DNA of 35,745 nucleotides from an uncultured delta proteobacterium (GCA_903904655.1 CAIVDK010000242.1:1-35745), one strand, 5' to 3'. Shown: positions 7,526 through 16,387, counted from the stretch's first letter. Numbers and translations: made by a program. The notes: generated by a model not told the origin, from the letters alone.

Positions 7526-9142
7526 TTATTTTGCTTCCCACGATGGTTTCTCACCGAAACGGATTATCGGTTTTTTCATGCCCGCCAGCGCATTAACGAC
7601 TAATTCAACCAGCCCGCCGTAATGCAGCCCGCTGCGTTCTTCTGCATGATAGTAATGGAGGATGTCCCGGATCGCGCCTTTGCAGTTCGAGCAGGGGGCG
7701 CAGACATATTTCGGGACGTCTGGAGGTTCGCCCTCAAAAGCCTTCAGGATCTGGAGGAACTTCTTGCGGGAACTGACCAGATTTCGCCACTCGGCAAAAT
7801 TATATCCCGACATGATGGCAAAGCCGGAACCGCCGCCGCAGCAGTAATTGTCCACGCCATGGGGTGTCATTTCCCGGAATTGCGGCGCGATTTTTCTTAA
7901 AATTCTTCTTTGCGGTTCTACAATTCCCATGGCCCGAACGACATTGCAGGGGTCATGCAGGGTGACGGGAAAATTGTTTTTCAGGGGATCAAACTTTAAG
8001 CGTCCGCTCATGACGATGTCTTCCAGTGTGACCATGGCCGATTCCCGCGGGATGTTGAGATCGCCAGTCAACAGACGGTCGGCAATAACGGTCAGCGCTT
8101 TATGCGCATGGCCGCATTCGCCGATGACAATCTTTTTGACCTTCAGCTTCCGGGCGATATCAGCGTGTTTAACGGCGACACGCGAAAATTGCACGTCGTC
8201 GTACCAGAGACCATAATTGACGGCGTCATATCCGGCTGCTTCCGAAGACATCGTCCATGAAATACCGGCCGCCTGAAAGATGATAGCGAAGGCGCCAACG
8301 TTTTCCGGCCAGGCCAGCATTTCACCGGCATTATGGAGCAGCAGGATGTCCGCCCCTTCCACGTCCCAGGGAATGGAGACTTTATAACCCGTAATCTCTT
8401 CCATTTCTTCCTGAATGAATTCGACACTGTCCTTCGCCGCAGGAGGCGTCATACCGGTGGAAGAACCGACCCGGAGATGCTGGACTGAGCCTTTGTCGTG
8501 GATCTCTTTGGGGGCGATACCCATTTCCTGGGAGAAGAGTTTACGGATTTCGTGATTAATGAGACCGTTGTCCACACCGATCGGGCAAACCGTGGCACAG
8601 CGCCGGCACAGTGTACAGCGATAGGACAATTCGGCAAGACGGGCAATAGTCGTCCAGTTCAAATCAATGTCACCGTTTAGCTTGGCGGTGATTTTGCCGC
8701 CCGGCTTGAGATATTTCCTATAAATCCGGCGCAGGACTTCGGCCCGGAAAATGGGGCGATAGATGTCTTTGCCGCCGCTCATCTCAAAGACGGGACAGGC
8801 ACTGGAACAGGTTTGACATTTGGCGCAGTGTTCCATGGAAAGCATCAGGGGCTGTAAAAAAGTCCAGTTGTTTTCTTTCTCGAAAAGTTTTTTCAGACCC
8901 GAGAGAAACTGGCGGACCAAGGCTTCCTCTTCTTGCTTGGTGGCGGGCTTGGGGATGCCTATAGCGACCGTGTCATCCAGAGAGGCTTCAATGTTATTGA
9001 TTTTTTCCGGTTTCAGAGGCGTCAACGCCCTTTGATTAAAATCCTCATAGGGTGGAGGCAACAGGGAGAGTTCACCCGGGTCAATGTGACACAAGCAGTC
9101 AGATGCTTTGGCGATGTCGGACGGTTTCAGCCTTATGTTCAT
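7526..9142 (-). CDS. DsrK-like, first copy (HdrD-like iron-sulfur subunit)
   Basis: This 538-residue protein has the same plan as the downstream dsrK but clearly different sequence. Two [4Fe-4S] motifs are present: CAKCQTCSSACP (Cys106, 109, 112, 116) and CTLCRRCATVCP (Cys176, 179, 182, 186). The C-terminal half has DPCNVVRAMG, YCCGGGSGF and a later CAPCSNCKGA. It is therefore an HdrD/DsrK family thiol-disulfide reductase subunit. It forms a unit with dsrM1 (ATGA overlap) and precedes the second MK pair. It may be an alternative DsrK partner for DsrC or another disulfide-carrying protein, or part of a larger complex. Its exact electron donor cannot be read from the sequence. Confidence 0.9.
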   Translation of the reverse strand: MNIRLKPSDIAKASDCLCHIDPGELSLLPPPYEDFNQRALTPLKPEKINNIEASLDDTVAIGIPKPATKQEEEALVRQFLSGLKKLFEKENNWTFLQPLMLSMEHCAKCQTCSSACPVFEMSGGKDIYRPIFRAEVLRRIYRKYLKPGGKITAKLNGDIDLNWTTIARLAELSYRCTLCRRCATVCPIGVDNGLINHEIRKLFSQEMGIAPKEIHDKGSVQHLRVGSSTGMTPPAAKDSVEFIQEEMEEITGYKVSIPWDVEGADILLLHNAGEMLAWPENVGAFAIIFQAAGISWTMSSEAAGYDAVNYGLWYDDVQFSRVAVKHADIARKLKVKKIVIGECGHAHKALTVIADRLLTGDLNIPRESAMVTLEDIVMSGRLKFDPLKNNFPVTLHDPCNVVRAMGIVEPQRRILRKIAPQFREMTPHGVDNYCCGGGSGFAIMSGYNFAEWRNLVSSRKKFLQILKAFEGEPPDVPKYVCAPCSNCKGAIRDILHYYHAEERSGLHYGGLVELVVNALAGMKKPIIRFGEKPSWEAK

Positions 9143-10071
9143 TTCATCTCCTTGGGAGCTGAAGACGCTATGTCACGCCAGGATTTGTGCCCGTCCGCGT
9201 TGATGTGTTTTGCCTGCCAGGTCGGTTTGAGTTCAAGATTATTTTTAATAGCGGCTTCCATCTGTCCGCCTCGCCGGTTCGGCACGTCATCCCATTTAAC
9301 ATTGTGATAGAGGAAATACTTCATGAACATATGGGACATGTGCGTGAGCGGAATATAGGCAACCAGAAGCGATGCCGACACGATGGTCAGAAAGCCTGCG
9401 ACATTTTGACCCGGCACATAAAGATTGCGTGAAGATCCTGCTGTCAACAGGCCGAATGTGTATGCTTTTGCGCCTTCCAGAAAGGAATCACCTGAAAGAC
9501 AGGTCGCCAGTGCGGAAATAAAAAAAAGGCCAATAAAAATGATATTGAAATAATCAGAGAAAGACGAATAATCTTTGAGGCTGCGATCAGTCAGCCGTCT
9601 GTAGAACATTCCCAGGCTGCCGATACTCCCCAGGATCAGGCCGCTCCATCCTGCGGCAACGATGAGTCCGGAAAGCAGGAAGCTAACGACTCCAACCGAA
9701 AATCCTCCCAGGGTGAAGCAGGCATGAAGCAGCAGCAGCGCAAAGGTGGCAATCATCAAATACAATCCGAAATGAAGGGGGAAGGAGAACCACCAGAGGC
9801 TTCTGTTTTCCTTCCACAAGCCCCGGAGAAATAAAATTTCCGGCACCATATATTTGAGTTCATTGATGCGCGAGTTTTCATATTTGTCGTTCCACCAGTT
9901 CACCTTTTCCATGTAGGAGCCACCATAGGCTGTCCGGGCGGTTATTTCATGCTGGACCGGATAGATTTCCCATCGGACATGCAGGGGAAGGTTTATTTGC
10001 CTGTAAATCAGGTAACCGGTAGCCCCGATGAACACCATGATGCACAAATAAGATAAAACGTAGAATCCCAT
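9139..10071 (-). CDS. DsrM-like, first copy (NarI-like cytochrome b subunit)
   Basis: The 310-residue membrane protein belongs to the NarI/DsrM/HdrE cytochrome b group. Hydrophobic segments occur at the N terminus (LSYLCIMVFIGATGYLIY) and in four more stretches. Candidate heme histidines are in FPLHFGLYL, LLLHACF and LTHMSHMFMKY. The ATG at 10071 has AGGAAG upstream. Its stop overlaps the start of the first dsrK-like gene by ATGA, so the two are coupled. It lies 119 bases after dsrC, which supports a job in electron delivery to DsrC. Compared with the second DsrM it has a long loop (about residues 30-90) after the first membrane segment. Confidence 0.88.
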   Translation of the reverse strand: MGFYVLSYLCIMVFIGATGYLIYRQINLPLHVRWEIYPVQHEITARTAYGGSYMEKVNWWNDKYENSRINELKYMVPEILFLRGLWKENRSLWWFSFPLHFGLYLMIATFALLLLHACFTLGGFSVGVVSFLLSGLIVAAGWSGLILGSIGSLGMFYRRLTDRSLKDYSSFSDYFNIIFIGLFFISALATCLSGDSFLEGAKAYTFGLLTAGSSRNLYVPGQNVAGFLTIVSASLLVAYIPLTHMSHMFMKYFLYHNVKWDDVPNRRGGQMEAAIKNNLELKPTWQAKHINADGHKSWRDIASSAPKEMK

Positions 10072-10191
10072 AGGATACTTCCTAAAGTCTCCAGTTCTCT
10101 GGTGACTGTCATAGCACTCTAAGTAAAGTTCATCTAATTCGGAGGGTATGGCCCCCTTCTGGCAGAGCAGAATGGAGGCTTCCTCCTCTCT

Positions 10192-10512
10192 TCAGACGCA
10201 ACCCGTTGGTTTCGAAAGCCCCGCCAGTTTGCAGGCGCCTTTGGCCGGTCCGGTGGGGAAGAGTTCATAGAGCTTCTTCATGTCCATCCCGTTGTCTTTG
10301 CAGACCTTGCGGACCATGGGGGCGATGCCGAACTGCTGAAAATAATTCCTCAGATAATTGATGAGTTTCCAGTGTTCCTCCGTAAGCGTACCTTCAATAT
10401 CCTCTGTGTATGCATAGGCCTGTGCAAATTCTTCATTCCAATTGTCGAGCTCCTGCAGAAACCCGTCTTCATCCACTTCGTATGTTTTACCTGCTAATTC
10501 GATTTGCGGCAT
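10192..10512 (-). CDS. dsrC: DsrC, sulfur-carrier substrate of dissimilatory sulfite reductase
   Basis: DsrC accepts the sulfur from DsrAB as a trisulfide between its two C-terminal cysteines and is then reduced by the membrane complex. The 106-residue protein ends CKLAGLSKPTGCV, with Cys94 and the penultimate Cys105 eleven residues apart, as in functional DsrC rather than in TusE-only forms. The conserved DEDGFLQELDNWNEEFA and RNYFQQFGIAPMVRK blocks are present. I start at the ATG at 10512, which has AGGAGG seven bases upstream; a longer reading from 10545 adds 11 residues without support. It lies 16 bases after dsrN. A 119-bp gap follows before dsrM1, where separate processing is possible. 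Confidence 0.97.
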   Translation of the reverse strand: MPQIELAGKTYEVDEDGFLQELDNWNEEFAQAYAYTEDIEGTLTEEHWKLINYLRNYFQQFGIAPMVRKVCKDNGMDMKKLYELFPTGPAKGACKLAGLSKPTGCV

Positions 10513-10528
10513 TCTAAAACCTCCTGCT

Positions 10529-11947
10529 CTATTTAAATGACTCAATTATATTTTGTCCGCTACTTCGATGCTGCCTGGCTGCGCCGATGAGAGCTTCGGC
10601 CCACTGGGGTGCTCCCAGTGCGTGCAGGTGGGTGAAGCTTGCCAGAATATTTTTTCTGCACAGACCGTCGCGCTGACCATCCATTCCTGTTCCCCTCAGG
10701 ACGCGGTAAACTGTGTGTCCGTCGTCTTCTTTTCGAGACAGGATCCTGCAATAATGAAATTCGTGGCCCCTCATCCTGGCGCCGATAGGGAAAAAAGGGT
10801 TTTCCTGATCCACGGTCAAGGTTGTATATCCGTGGCCCTGCGGCCGCTTTTCCATACCGAAGGCAACAGGCAGCGCGCCGACCATCGGATAATGCTTGTC
10901 GCCGATGGTCAGAGTTTCGCCCAGGTAAATAAAGCCTCCGCATTCAGCGTAAATCGGCAGACCTGCTTCGGCCGCCGCTTTCAGGGAACCGCGGAAAGCA
11001 TCGTTTTGGGCGAGGCGACCGACCTGGGTTTCGGGAAAACCACCGCCGATGTATAAGGCATCTACGTCCGGAAGGATTTTTTCATCAAGGGCGCTGATCT
11101 CCACAATTTTTGCGCCCCGATCACTCAGGGCCTCCAAATTTTCGGAATAATAAAACTGAAAGGCGGCATCTTTGATCACGCCGATTGTGACAGGATCTTC
11201 GCCTCTTTGATCGGGGTCGGCTGGATTGGGAAATGCATCAACGCTCCAGGGCGCCGCACTTTCGGCAACCGCAAGAAGTCCCGGAATGTCCAGGTAGTCT
11301 TGGGCGATAACGCCCGCCCTGTCCAGGGCACGCTCTATGCGGTCGTGCTCCTGGGGGGGGATTAATCCCAGGTGCCGATCCGTAAAGGGAAGATCCGTCA
11401 TTCGTGGCACAATGCCATAGACGGGAAGTCCGGCATATTCCTCAATGGCCTGACGGATAACGGCCGCATGACGGCTACCATTCACCCGGCTCAGGATGAC
11501 GCCCCGGATATCGACGTCAGGATCAAGGCTTCGGCATCCCATAACCATCGCTGCTGCTGTTCGTGTGACTTTATCGCAATCGACGACCAGAATGACCGGT
11601 GTATTGAGGAGCTTGGCCAGTTCGGCTGTACTGAATTCCCCCGCGGCATTCACGCCGTCAAAGAGTCCCCGGTTGCCTTCAATGAGGGAAACGGCGCCTT
11701 CTACGGCATGACGTGAAAAAGAGCGGACGACCTCACCGGAACCCATCAGATAGGTATCCAGGTTGTAACAGGGCCGAGATGCAGCCAGGGAAAGCCAGGC
11801 CGCATCGATATAATCCGGTCCCTTTTTAAAGGGCACAACCGGAATGCCTTGCTTTTGCCAGGCAACGGCTATGGCGACGGAAAGTGTGGTTTTTCCCGCG
11901 CCACCCCGCAGGGCGGCCACAATCAGACGTGGGCAGGATCGGTTCAT
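10529..11947 (-). CDS. dsrN: DsrN, cobyrinate a,c-diamide synthase-like amidase (siroheme amidation)
   Basis: DsrN belongs to the CbiA/CobB family of glutamine-dependent amidases. In dsr clusters it is proposed to amidate siroheme to the siro(heme)amide found in DsrAB. The 472-residue protein has an N-terminal P-loop (RGGAGKTTLSVAIA) in the dethiobiotin synthetase-like domain. A C-terminal class I glutaminase-type domain has the nucleophile motif YAECGGFIYLGE and a late HEFHYC segment. It sits between dsrD and dsrC. A role in cobalamin synthesis cannot be excluded from the protein alone, but no other cobalamin genes are near, so the dsr context decides the call. Confidence 0.92.
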   Translation of the reverse strand: MNRSCPRLIVAALRGGAGKTTLSVAIAVAWQKQGIPVVPFKKGPDYIDAAWLSLAASRPCYNLDTYLMGSGEVVRSFSRHAVEGAVSLIEGNRGLFDGVNAAGEFSTAELAKLLNTPVILVVDCDKVTRTAAAMVMGCRSLDPDVDIRGVILSRVNGSRHAAVIRQAIEEYAGLPVYGIVPRMTDLPFTDRHLGLIPPQEHDRIERALDRAGVIAQDYLDIPGLLAVAESAAPWSVDAFPNPADPDQRGEDPVTIGVIKDAAFQFYYSENLEALSDRGAKIVEISALDEKILPDVDALYIGGGFPETQVGRLAQNDAFRGSLKAAAEAGLPIYAECGGFIYLGETLTIGDKHYPMVGALPVAFGMEKRPQGHGYTTLTVDQENPFFPIGARMRGHEFHYCRILSRKEDDGHTVYRVLRGTGMDGQRDGLCRKNILASFTHLHALGAPQWAEALIGAARQHRSSGQNIIESFK

Positions 11948-11962
11948 GGTCCATTACCTATT

Positions 11963-12202
11963 TTAAGAGCACGACCCTTCTTCTTTCGGAAAGAATTCGG
12001 CCAGCACCAGGTACGTAGAACTTCCAGTCGACCAATATTTCAAAACTTCCTCATCGAGCAGTACCTTCACAGCATCCTGAACAGCATGCCGGTCCGCGTC
12101 CGGGAGCCATCTGGTGACGTCCCGGATGTAAAACATTTTTTTGTCACCCTTGGATTTTTCGTGAAAAAGGTCGACGATCTGTTTTTTCAAGTCCTCGCTC
12201 AT
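11963..12202 (-). CDS. dsrD: DsrD, winged-helix activator of DsrAB
   Basis: DsrD is a small winged-helix protein found with reductive dsrAB and reported to stimulate sulfite reduction by DsrAB. The 79-residue product contains the family stretch KGDKKMFYIRDVTRWLPDA and then DEEVLKYWSTGSSTYL. I start at the ATG at 12202, two bases past the dsrB stop, with GGGGG upstream within the end of dsrB; a 44-residue N-terminal extension seen in the open frame overlaps dsrB and is rejected. Its presence is the best single marker that this dsr locus runs in the sulfite-reducing direction. Confidence 0.95.
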   Translation of the reverse strand: MSEDLKKQIVDLFHEKSKGDKKMFYIRDVTRWLPDADRHAVQDAVKVLLDEEVLKYWSTGSSTYLVLAEFFPKEEGSCS

Positions 12203-12204
12203 GT

Positions 12205-13266
12205 TCACCCCCATTTGAACTGCGTAGATGTCCGGAATGTTTCCGTTGCCATATCGAAATCGTCGATATGCTTGTCCGTAAACGGAATGCCTGTCAGGGT
12301 GAAGAACCGCTCCCAGCCGACGCGATCGATCCATTCGCCGACCCGTTCATGCTTTCGGGCGTGGCTTGCATAGACTTCGATGATGTTCTTCACGGCATCC
12401 ACAACCTCCGGCCAGCGCGGCGGGTTGTTGGGAAGAAAAGGAATCGCCAGCTTGGAAAACTTCGGAGCGCTCCGGGCGTTGGAGACTTTGCCTCCGACCC
12501 AGATGGATATTCCGTCGTTTTCAGGATCGGCGATCGGCATGGCCGGACAAACGGTGTAACAGTTTCCGCAATACATGCACTTCTCGTCATTGACGGTGAC
12601 GGTTTTGTTCTTCATATCACCCCGGATGGCGCCTGTGGGGCAGGAAGCTACCGTGGACGGGATTTCACACATGTTCGGTACGCGGGTGTTGTCCACCTTA
12701 GGCACTGTACGGTGAATACCCAGAATGGCGATGTCGGAGCAGTGCACGGCGCCGCACATGTTCAGGCAGCAGGCCAGGGCAATCCGGACATGGGCCGGCA
12801 AGGTTGAAGTTACGAAATACTCATAGATCTCATCCATGAGGGCCTTGACGGGTCCCGAGGCATCGGTGGCGGGGGTGTGGCAGTGGACCCAGCCCTGGGT
12901 GTGGACGATGTTTGATATGGAATGCCCGGTACCGCCGACGGGATAGTTGCGAGTAGCCAGTTCGGCAATCAAGGGCTCGACTTTATCCTTGTCGTCCAGA
13001 AGAAATTCAATATTGTTACGGCTCGTAAAGCGCAGGTAACCGTCACAATATTTTTCCGCGATGTCACAGATTTCCCGGATGTGATCCGTTGAGACCAATC
13101 GCGGGGAACCGGCGCGCACGGTGTAGAGCGCCTCTCCGGATTCCGCAACGTGCATGAGCACGCCCGGTTTGAGAATTTCATGATAGAGCCATTTCCCGTA
13201 ATTTCGCTGAATGACGGGTGGTAGCATGGTTTTATAGTCAGGGGGACCAATGTCTGTTTTTGCCAT
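12205..13266 (-). CDS. dsrB: Dissimilatory sulfite reductase beta subunit
   Basis: DsrB with DsrA forms the cytoplasmic alpha2beta2 enzyme that reduces sulfite by six electrons, with sulfur passed to DsrC. The 353-residue product has the siroheme/[4Fe-4S] ligand regions [17 protein letters not shown] and [14 protein letters not shown] (CC-x3-C). A ferredoxin domain follows with CPTGAIRGD and [12 protein letters not shown]. The ATG at 13266 follows the dsrA stop by one base and has an AAGGAGGTG ribosome site inside the end of dsrA. Length and motifs agree with intact DsrB. Confidence 0.98.
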   Translation of the reverse strand: MAKTDIGPPDYKTMLPPVIQRNYGKWLYHEILKPGVLMHVAESGEALYTVRAGSPRLVSTDHIREICDIAEKYCDGYLRFTSRNNIEFLLDDKDKVEPLIAELATRNYPVGGTGHSISNIVHTQGWVHCHTPATDASGPVKALMDEIYEYFVTSTLPAHVRIALACCLNMCGAVHCSDIAILGIHRTVPKVDNTRVPNMCEIPSTVASCPTGAIRGDMKNKTVTVNDEKCMYCGNCYTVCPAMPIADPENDGISIWVGGKVSNARSAPKFSKLAIPFLPNNPPRWPEVVDAVKNIIEVYASHARKHERVGEWIDRVGWERFFTLTGIPFTDKHIDDFDMATETFRTSTQFKWG

Positions 13267-13267
13267 C

Positions 13268-14458
13268 TTACTTCACCTCCTTTTGAATTTCTTCAGGCCA
13301 GAAGAATACATACGGATTGGTTCGGGGCGCTTTAACCATCTGGGGAACGGCGGGCAGGCCTACGGCCCGCAGGAATACCCTCATGCCCAGGCGCGTGATT
13401 AACTCGCCCAATCTTTCCCTGGATTTGCCATGCTCATCCCACCAATCCTGGATGCGGTCAATCAAGTCTTTGAGTTCCGTGTAAGGCGGTTCCAATTTTA
13501 TAAACGGCACGATGACCCAGGAAAGAAGAGCCCCTTGCACAATAGGCGCCTTGCCCCCGACGAGGATGGTCGCGCCCCTCTCCTTGCCCGGCCGCAGGGC
13601 TTTCGGCATCAGGTTGATGCAGTGCATACAGCGGGTGCAGTCCTCATTATATATCTTCAGTTCTTTTCCGTTCCATTCCATACACTTCGTCGGACAGAGG
13701 TCACAAACCTCCTTCTGGATATTGATGGCTGATGCGGCGTAGGCGAGAACTTCCTTCTGGTCGATCTGAATGTCTCCTTTCCATGTCCCGATGACGGAAA
13801 AATCCGACCGGGCGATGGAGGCGACGCAATCATTGGCGCAGGCCGATACCTTGATCTTGAATTTATAGGGAAACATGGGACGGTGCATCTTATCCTGGTA
13901 GTGCATGGTGAGGTTGTAACAAACATCGAGACTGTCAACGCAAGCCCATTCGCAACGCCCCGGTCCGACGCAGGCGGAAGGCGTGCGTAAGGCTGATCCG
14001 GAACCACCGAGGTCAAAACCGGCGGCGGAAAGGTCGTCAAAGCAGGACTGGAGATGCTCGGTTTTCGTACCCAGCAGAATGACATCTCCCGTTGCGCCGT
14101 GCATGTTGGTGAGACCGCTGCCGTGTTTGTCCCAGACATCACAGAGGTTGCGCAGGGCATCCGTCTTGTAGAACCATCCTGTGGGGTGATTGACCCTCAT
14201 GGTGTGAAAGGCCTGAACGTTGGGGAACAGATCGGGTCGATCCGAATAGCGCCCGATGACGCCGGCGCCGTAGCCCTTGACGCCGACAATACCCCCATGC
14301 TTCCAATGACCGATTTTGTCTTTATAAGAAAGTTCCAACTGGCGAAGGAGATCCTCGGCCATGGGACTCTTTTCGGCCGCCTGCTTCATGTCTTTTACAA
14401 AGCTTGGCCACTTTCCCTTTTCCAGTTCATCCAGAAGGGGGGTCTTTAAATCCGCCAT
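13268..14458 (-). CDS. dsrA: Dissimilatory sulfite reductase alpha subunit
   Basis: DsrA is the alpha subunit of dissimilatory sulfite reductase. The 396-residue protein shows the siroheme-[4Fe-4S] signature in full: Cx5C at Cys163 and Cys169 (ACVGPGRC) and Cx3C at Cys207 and Cys211 (CANDC). The inserted ferredoxin domain supplies VCDLCPTKC and CTRCMHC. I start at the ATG at 14458 ([17 protein letters not shown]), which has AGGAGG well spaced upstream; an upstream TTG at 14479 is unsupported. It is the first gene of the dsr train. Its promoter must lie in the 171-bp AT-rich region shared with the divergent broken lysR copy. Confidence 0.98.
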   Translation of the reverse strand: MADLKTPLLDELEKGKWPSFVKDMKQAAEKSPMAEDLLRQLELSYKDKIGHWKHGGIVGVKGYGAGVIGRYSDRPDLFPNVQAFHTMRVNHPTGWFYKTDALRNLCDVWDKHGSGLTNMHGATGDVILLGTKTEHLQSCFDDLSAAGFDLGGSGSALRTPSACVGPGRCEWACVDSLDVCYNLTMHYQDKMHRPMFPYKFKIKVSACANDCVASIARSDFSVIGTWKGDIQIDQKEVLAYAASAINIQKEVCDLCPTKCMEWNGKELKIYNEDCTRCMHCINLMPKALRPGKERGATILVGGKAPIVQGALLSWVIVPFIKLEPPYTELKDLIDRIQDWWDEHGKSRERLGELITRLGMRVFLRAVGLPAVPQMVKAPRTNPYVFFWPEEIQKEVK

Positions 14459-14629
14459 GATTTTACCTCCTCTCAACACCGTTCATTTTTTTGGTCCTAA
14501 AGCCCGAATAAAATCCCGACTAAGCCTGCCTTACCGGACTTTATTTTTTCATTTCTACATCATTTTAATAATAAATAACAATTTATAATTTTGATAATAT
14601 TAATCAGTATTATTCATGAAAGACTGGCC
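14459..14629. promoter_or_regulatory. Divergent control region between dsrA and the broken lysR copy
   Basis: This AT-rich 171-bp stretch separates the first dsr gene from the lysR remnant. At 14596-14614 is a dyad (AATATT, seven bases, ATTATT), at the same distance from the lysR start as a better dyad at 34109-34127 before the intact lysR. Nearer dsrA is a direct repeat TCGGG-attttat-TCGGG on the dsrA strand. I see no convincing -35/-10 pair. LysR control of dsrA through the retained site is inference. Confidence 0.45.
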
Positions 14630-14960
14630 ATGACAATTACTCTGAGACAGTTGGAGATTTTCGAAAAAGTTGCCGGTGGCCGGCATGTTACGAAAGCCGG
14701 CGAACAGTTGTTCATCACCCAATCGGCAGTCAGCATGGCTATTGCCGAAGTGGAGAAATTTGCCGACGCGCCTCTTTTTGAGCGCCGCGGCAGGCGGTTA
14801 CTGCTCAATGATCGGGGGCTAGGATTTTGTCTCAGGCGCAGGACGTGCTGCGGCAAGTCGGCACGATAGAGCAGTTGCTGATTGAATCCGTAGGTGAACC
14901 GATAGGCGTATTGAAAGTGGGGGCCAGCACCACGGTTGGCAACTATATTCTTCCTACTAT
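14563..14960 (+). repeat. Left copy of a ~400-bp direct repeat (5' part of lysR and its leader)
   Basis: This stretch matches 34076-34474 in the same orientation. In both copies the lysR ATG lies 67 bases after the repeat start. By eye the coding parts differ at about a dozen positions plus a one-base deletion, close to 95% identity, while the leader is less conserved. Similarity stops abruptly after CTACTAT at 14960. The two copies enclose about 19.1 kb of accessory genes. Confidence 0.9.
14630..14960 (+). pseudogene. Truncated, frameshifted LysR-family regulator
   Basis: The frame opens MTITLRQLEIFEKVA and encodes the winged helix-turn-helix (TKAGEQLFITQSAVSMAIAE), nearly identical to the intact regulator at 34143-35027. 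A one-base loss near 14820, just after LLLNDRG, shifts the frame, and translation would stop at 14869. Continued similarity in another frame (SQAQDVLRQVGTIEQLL) runs to 14960, where the gene is cut and unrelated sequence follows. The effector-binding domain is missing. A short product with only the DNA-binding part (about 79 residues) could in theory be made, but a dead copy is more likely. Confidence 0.9.
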
Positions 14961-14969
14961 TAATTGTAA

Positions 14970-15128
14970 GCAAAGGCACTCAATGTGGCAAACGGCGGAA
15001 CATTCTCAACCGGCCTGCCGGTTGAAGACTACAGCGCAGTCATTTTGACTTACGGGAAAACGACAATAGAAAATCTCTTTTCAATTGTCGCAGGCGTAAA
15101 CACCGGCATCGGAACGATCGCTTTCTAG
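14970..15128 (+). pseudogene. C-terminal remnant of an unidentified gene
   Basis: Directly after the lysR copy breaks off there is an open frame of 52 codons ending at TAG 15126-15128. It contains ALNVANGGTFSTGLPVED and then ENLFSIVAGVNTGIGTIAF. It has no start codon with a ribosome site, but is protein-like and is followed 13 bases later by a strong hairpin, as at a real gene end. I do not recognise the family. It seems to be the tail of a gene whose front was lost at the junction. Confidence 0.4.
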
Positions 15129-15141
15129 AAAATTCAGAATG

Positions 15142-15177
15142 GCCGCAAGGAGGATGCAAAAGCACACTCCTTGCGGC
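15142..15177 (+). terminator. Hairpin after the gene remnant
   Basis: A perfect 11-bp stem GCCGCAAGGAG / CTCCTTGCGGC (15142-15152 and 15167-15177) encloses a 14-base loop. It lies 13 bases after the TAG of the remnant. The downstream flank (TTGAAAAC) lacks a good T-run, so it may be a weak or factor-assisted terminator. Confidence 0.55.
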
Positions 15178-15292
15178 TTGAAAACAAACCATGCGGTCTG
15201 TAGTGTTTCATAGAGGCACCTGTTTCTCTACGTTTGCCTCAAACCTGCCGTCACCCCCCCTGCTTCGGGAGATAGAGGGCGGATGCGTTTCC

Positions 15293-16387
15293 TTATTTTA
15301 TCTCTTCTCTCTTCCAGTTCGCAGGCCACCATGCAGCCGGCTTGATCTGGGGGTGCTGATTTTCTTTAGCTAACATATTGATATTACTGTATAACTTTTG
15401 TCCGTTGATCCCTTTAGCTTGCATTTCCTGAAGCCACTCATCTGTGATGGGTTGTACGGCTTTTCGCCACCGAGCTTTTTCCTCAGGTGGCAGGATGTAG
15501 ATATCATCTCCCCTCTTCTTGAGCTGGGATAAGATGGATTCCCTGCCTTCATCTACCAATGTTCCCAGCAGTATGGTAAGTGATGGAGCGAGTTCCTCAA
15601 ATACCTTCTGAACATCCGGAGGGAGGGAATTCCACTTGTCTAAGTTCATGGCCGTAGGCTGCACGGCCGAGGCGGCGCGAATGATGACATGGTGGTTGAC
15701 CATGTCCGTCAATTTGAAAGCGGCCAGAGGCGTGGTTGGAAATAGCACACCTTTGATGTCCCCCCTTTGCAGGGACATGGTCACGTCCTCGGCCTTAATA
15801 GCCCGGGGAGCGCCTCCAAGAAGCTGAATGATTTGCACGGCGGTTTTTGACCCTCCAAAAAGGGGCAGGCCTTTCATGTCTTCCATTTTTTTCGGCCCCG
15901 GAACCACAAGATGCAGGTTGAGAGCGTCGATATTGTGCACGGCCAGGATCTTTAAACCGTCAAATTCCTTCTTATACTCTGGAACGGTTGTAAGGATTTT
16001 ATAGGTGGTTAAATTTGCCTGTATTCCTGATTCAAAGAGAAATGGGAGGTTGAAAGATCGGGTTACGGGGAACTTGCTCTCTTGAGCCCATACGGGCACA
16101 AACATGGCCATATCAATCACACCGTTTTTTACGGCCTCATGCAGCTGGTTTGCTTTGACCAGGCTTCCTCCATGATACCATTTGAATTTTACTTGCCCTT
16201 TTGTTCGCTTTTCAATTTCAGCGGACCAGGGTAGAAAACCCTTCTGAAACATGGGATGCTTTTCTGTATCGTGGTTTCCCACCCTAATTTCAATGGTTGC
16301 CGCATGGACCACTAACCCTGAAATGAAAAAACCAAAAATGAACATGATACATGCAATACTTAGTGCTGCTTTCTTCTTTGTCATCAT
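15293..16387 (-). CDS. TRAP transporter solute-binding protein (DctP family)
   Basis: DctP-type proteins bind an organic acid-like solute in the periplasm and hand it to a DctQM permease. The 364-residue protein has an N-terminal signal (KKAALSIACIMFIFGFFISG, ending near VVHAA). It then has typical family pieces: GNHDTEKHPMFQKGFLPW, MEDMKGLPLFGG and WNSLPPDVQKVFEE. The start has two adjacent ATGs (16387 and 16384); AAGGAGG is four or seven bases upstream, so the second may be the one used. It follows the fused permease gene by 101 bases on the same strand. The substrate cannot be read from the sequence; carboxylates and sulfonates are the usual class. Confidence 0.93.
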   Translation of the reverse strand: MMTKKKAALSIACIMFIFGFFISGLVVHAATIEIRVGNHDTEKHPMFQKGFLPWSAEIEKRTKGQVKFKWYHGGSLVKANQLHEAVKNGVIDMAMFVPVWAQESKFPVTRSFNLPFLFESGIQANLTTYKILTTVPEYKKEFDGLKILAVHNIDALNLHLVVPGPKKMEDMKGLPLFGGSKTAVQIIQLLGGAPRAIKAEDVTMSLQRGDIKGVLFPTTPLAAFKLTDMVNHHVIIRAASAVQPTAMNLDKWNSLPPDVQKVFEELAPSLTILLGTLVDEGRESILSQLKKRGDDIYILPPEEKARWRKAVQPITDEWLQEMQAKGINGQKLYSNINMLAKENQHPQIKPAAWWPANWKREEIK

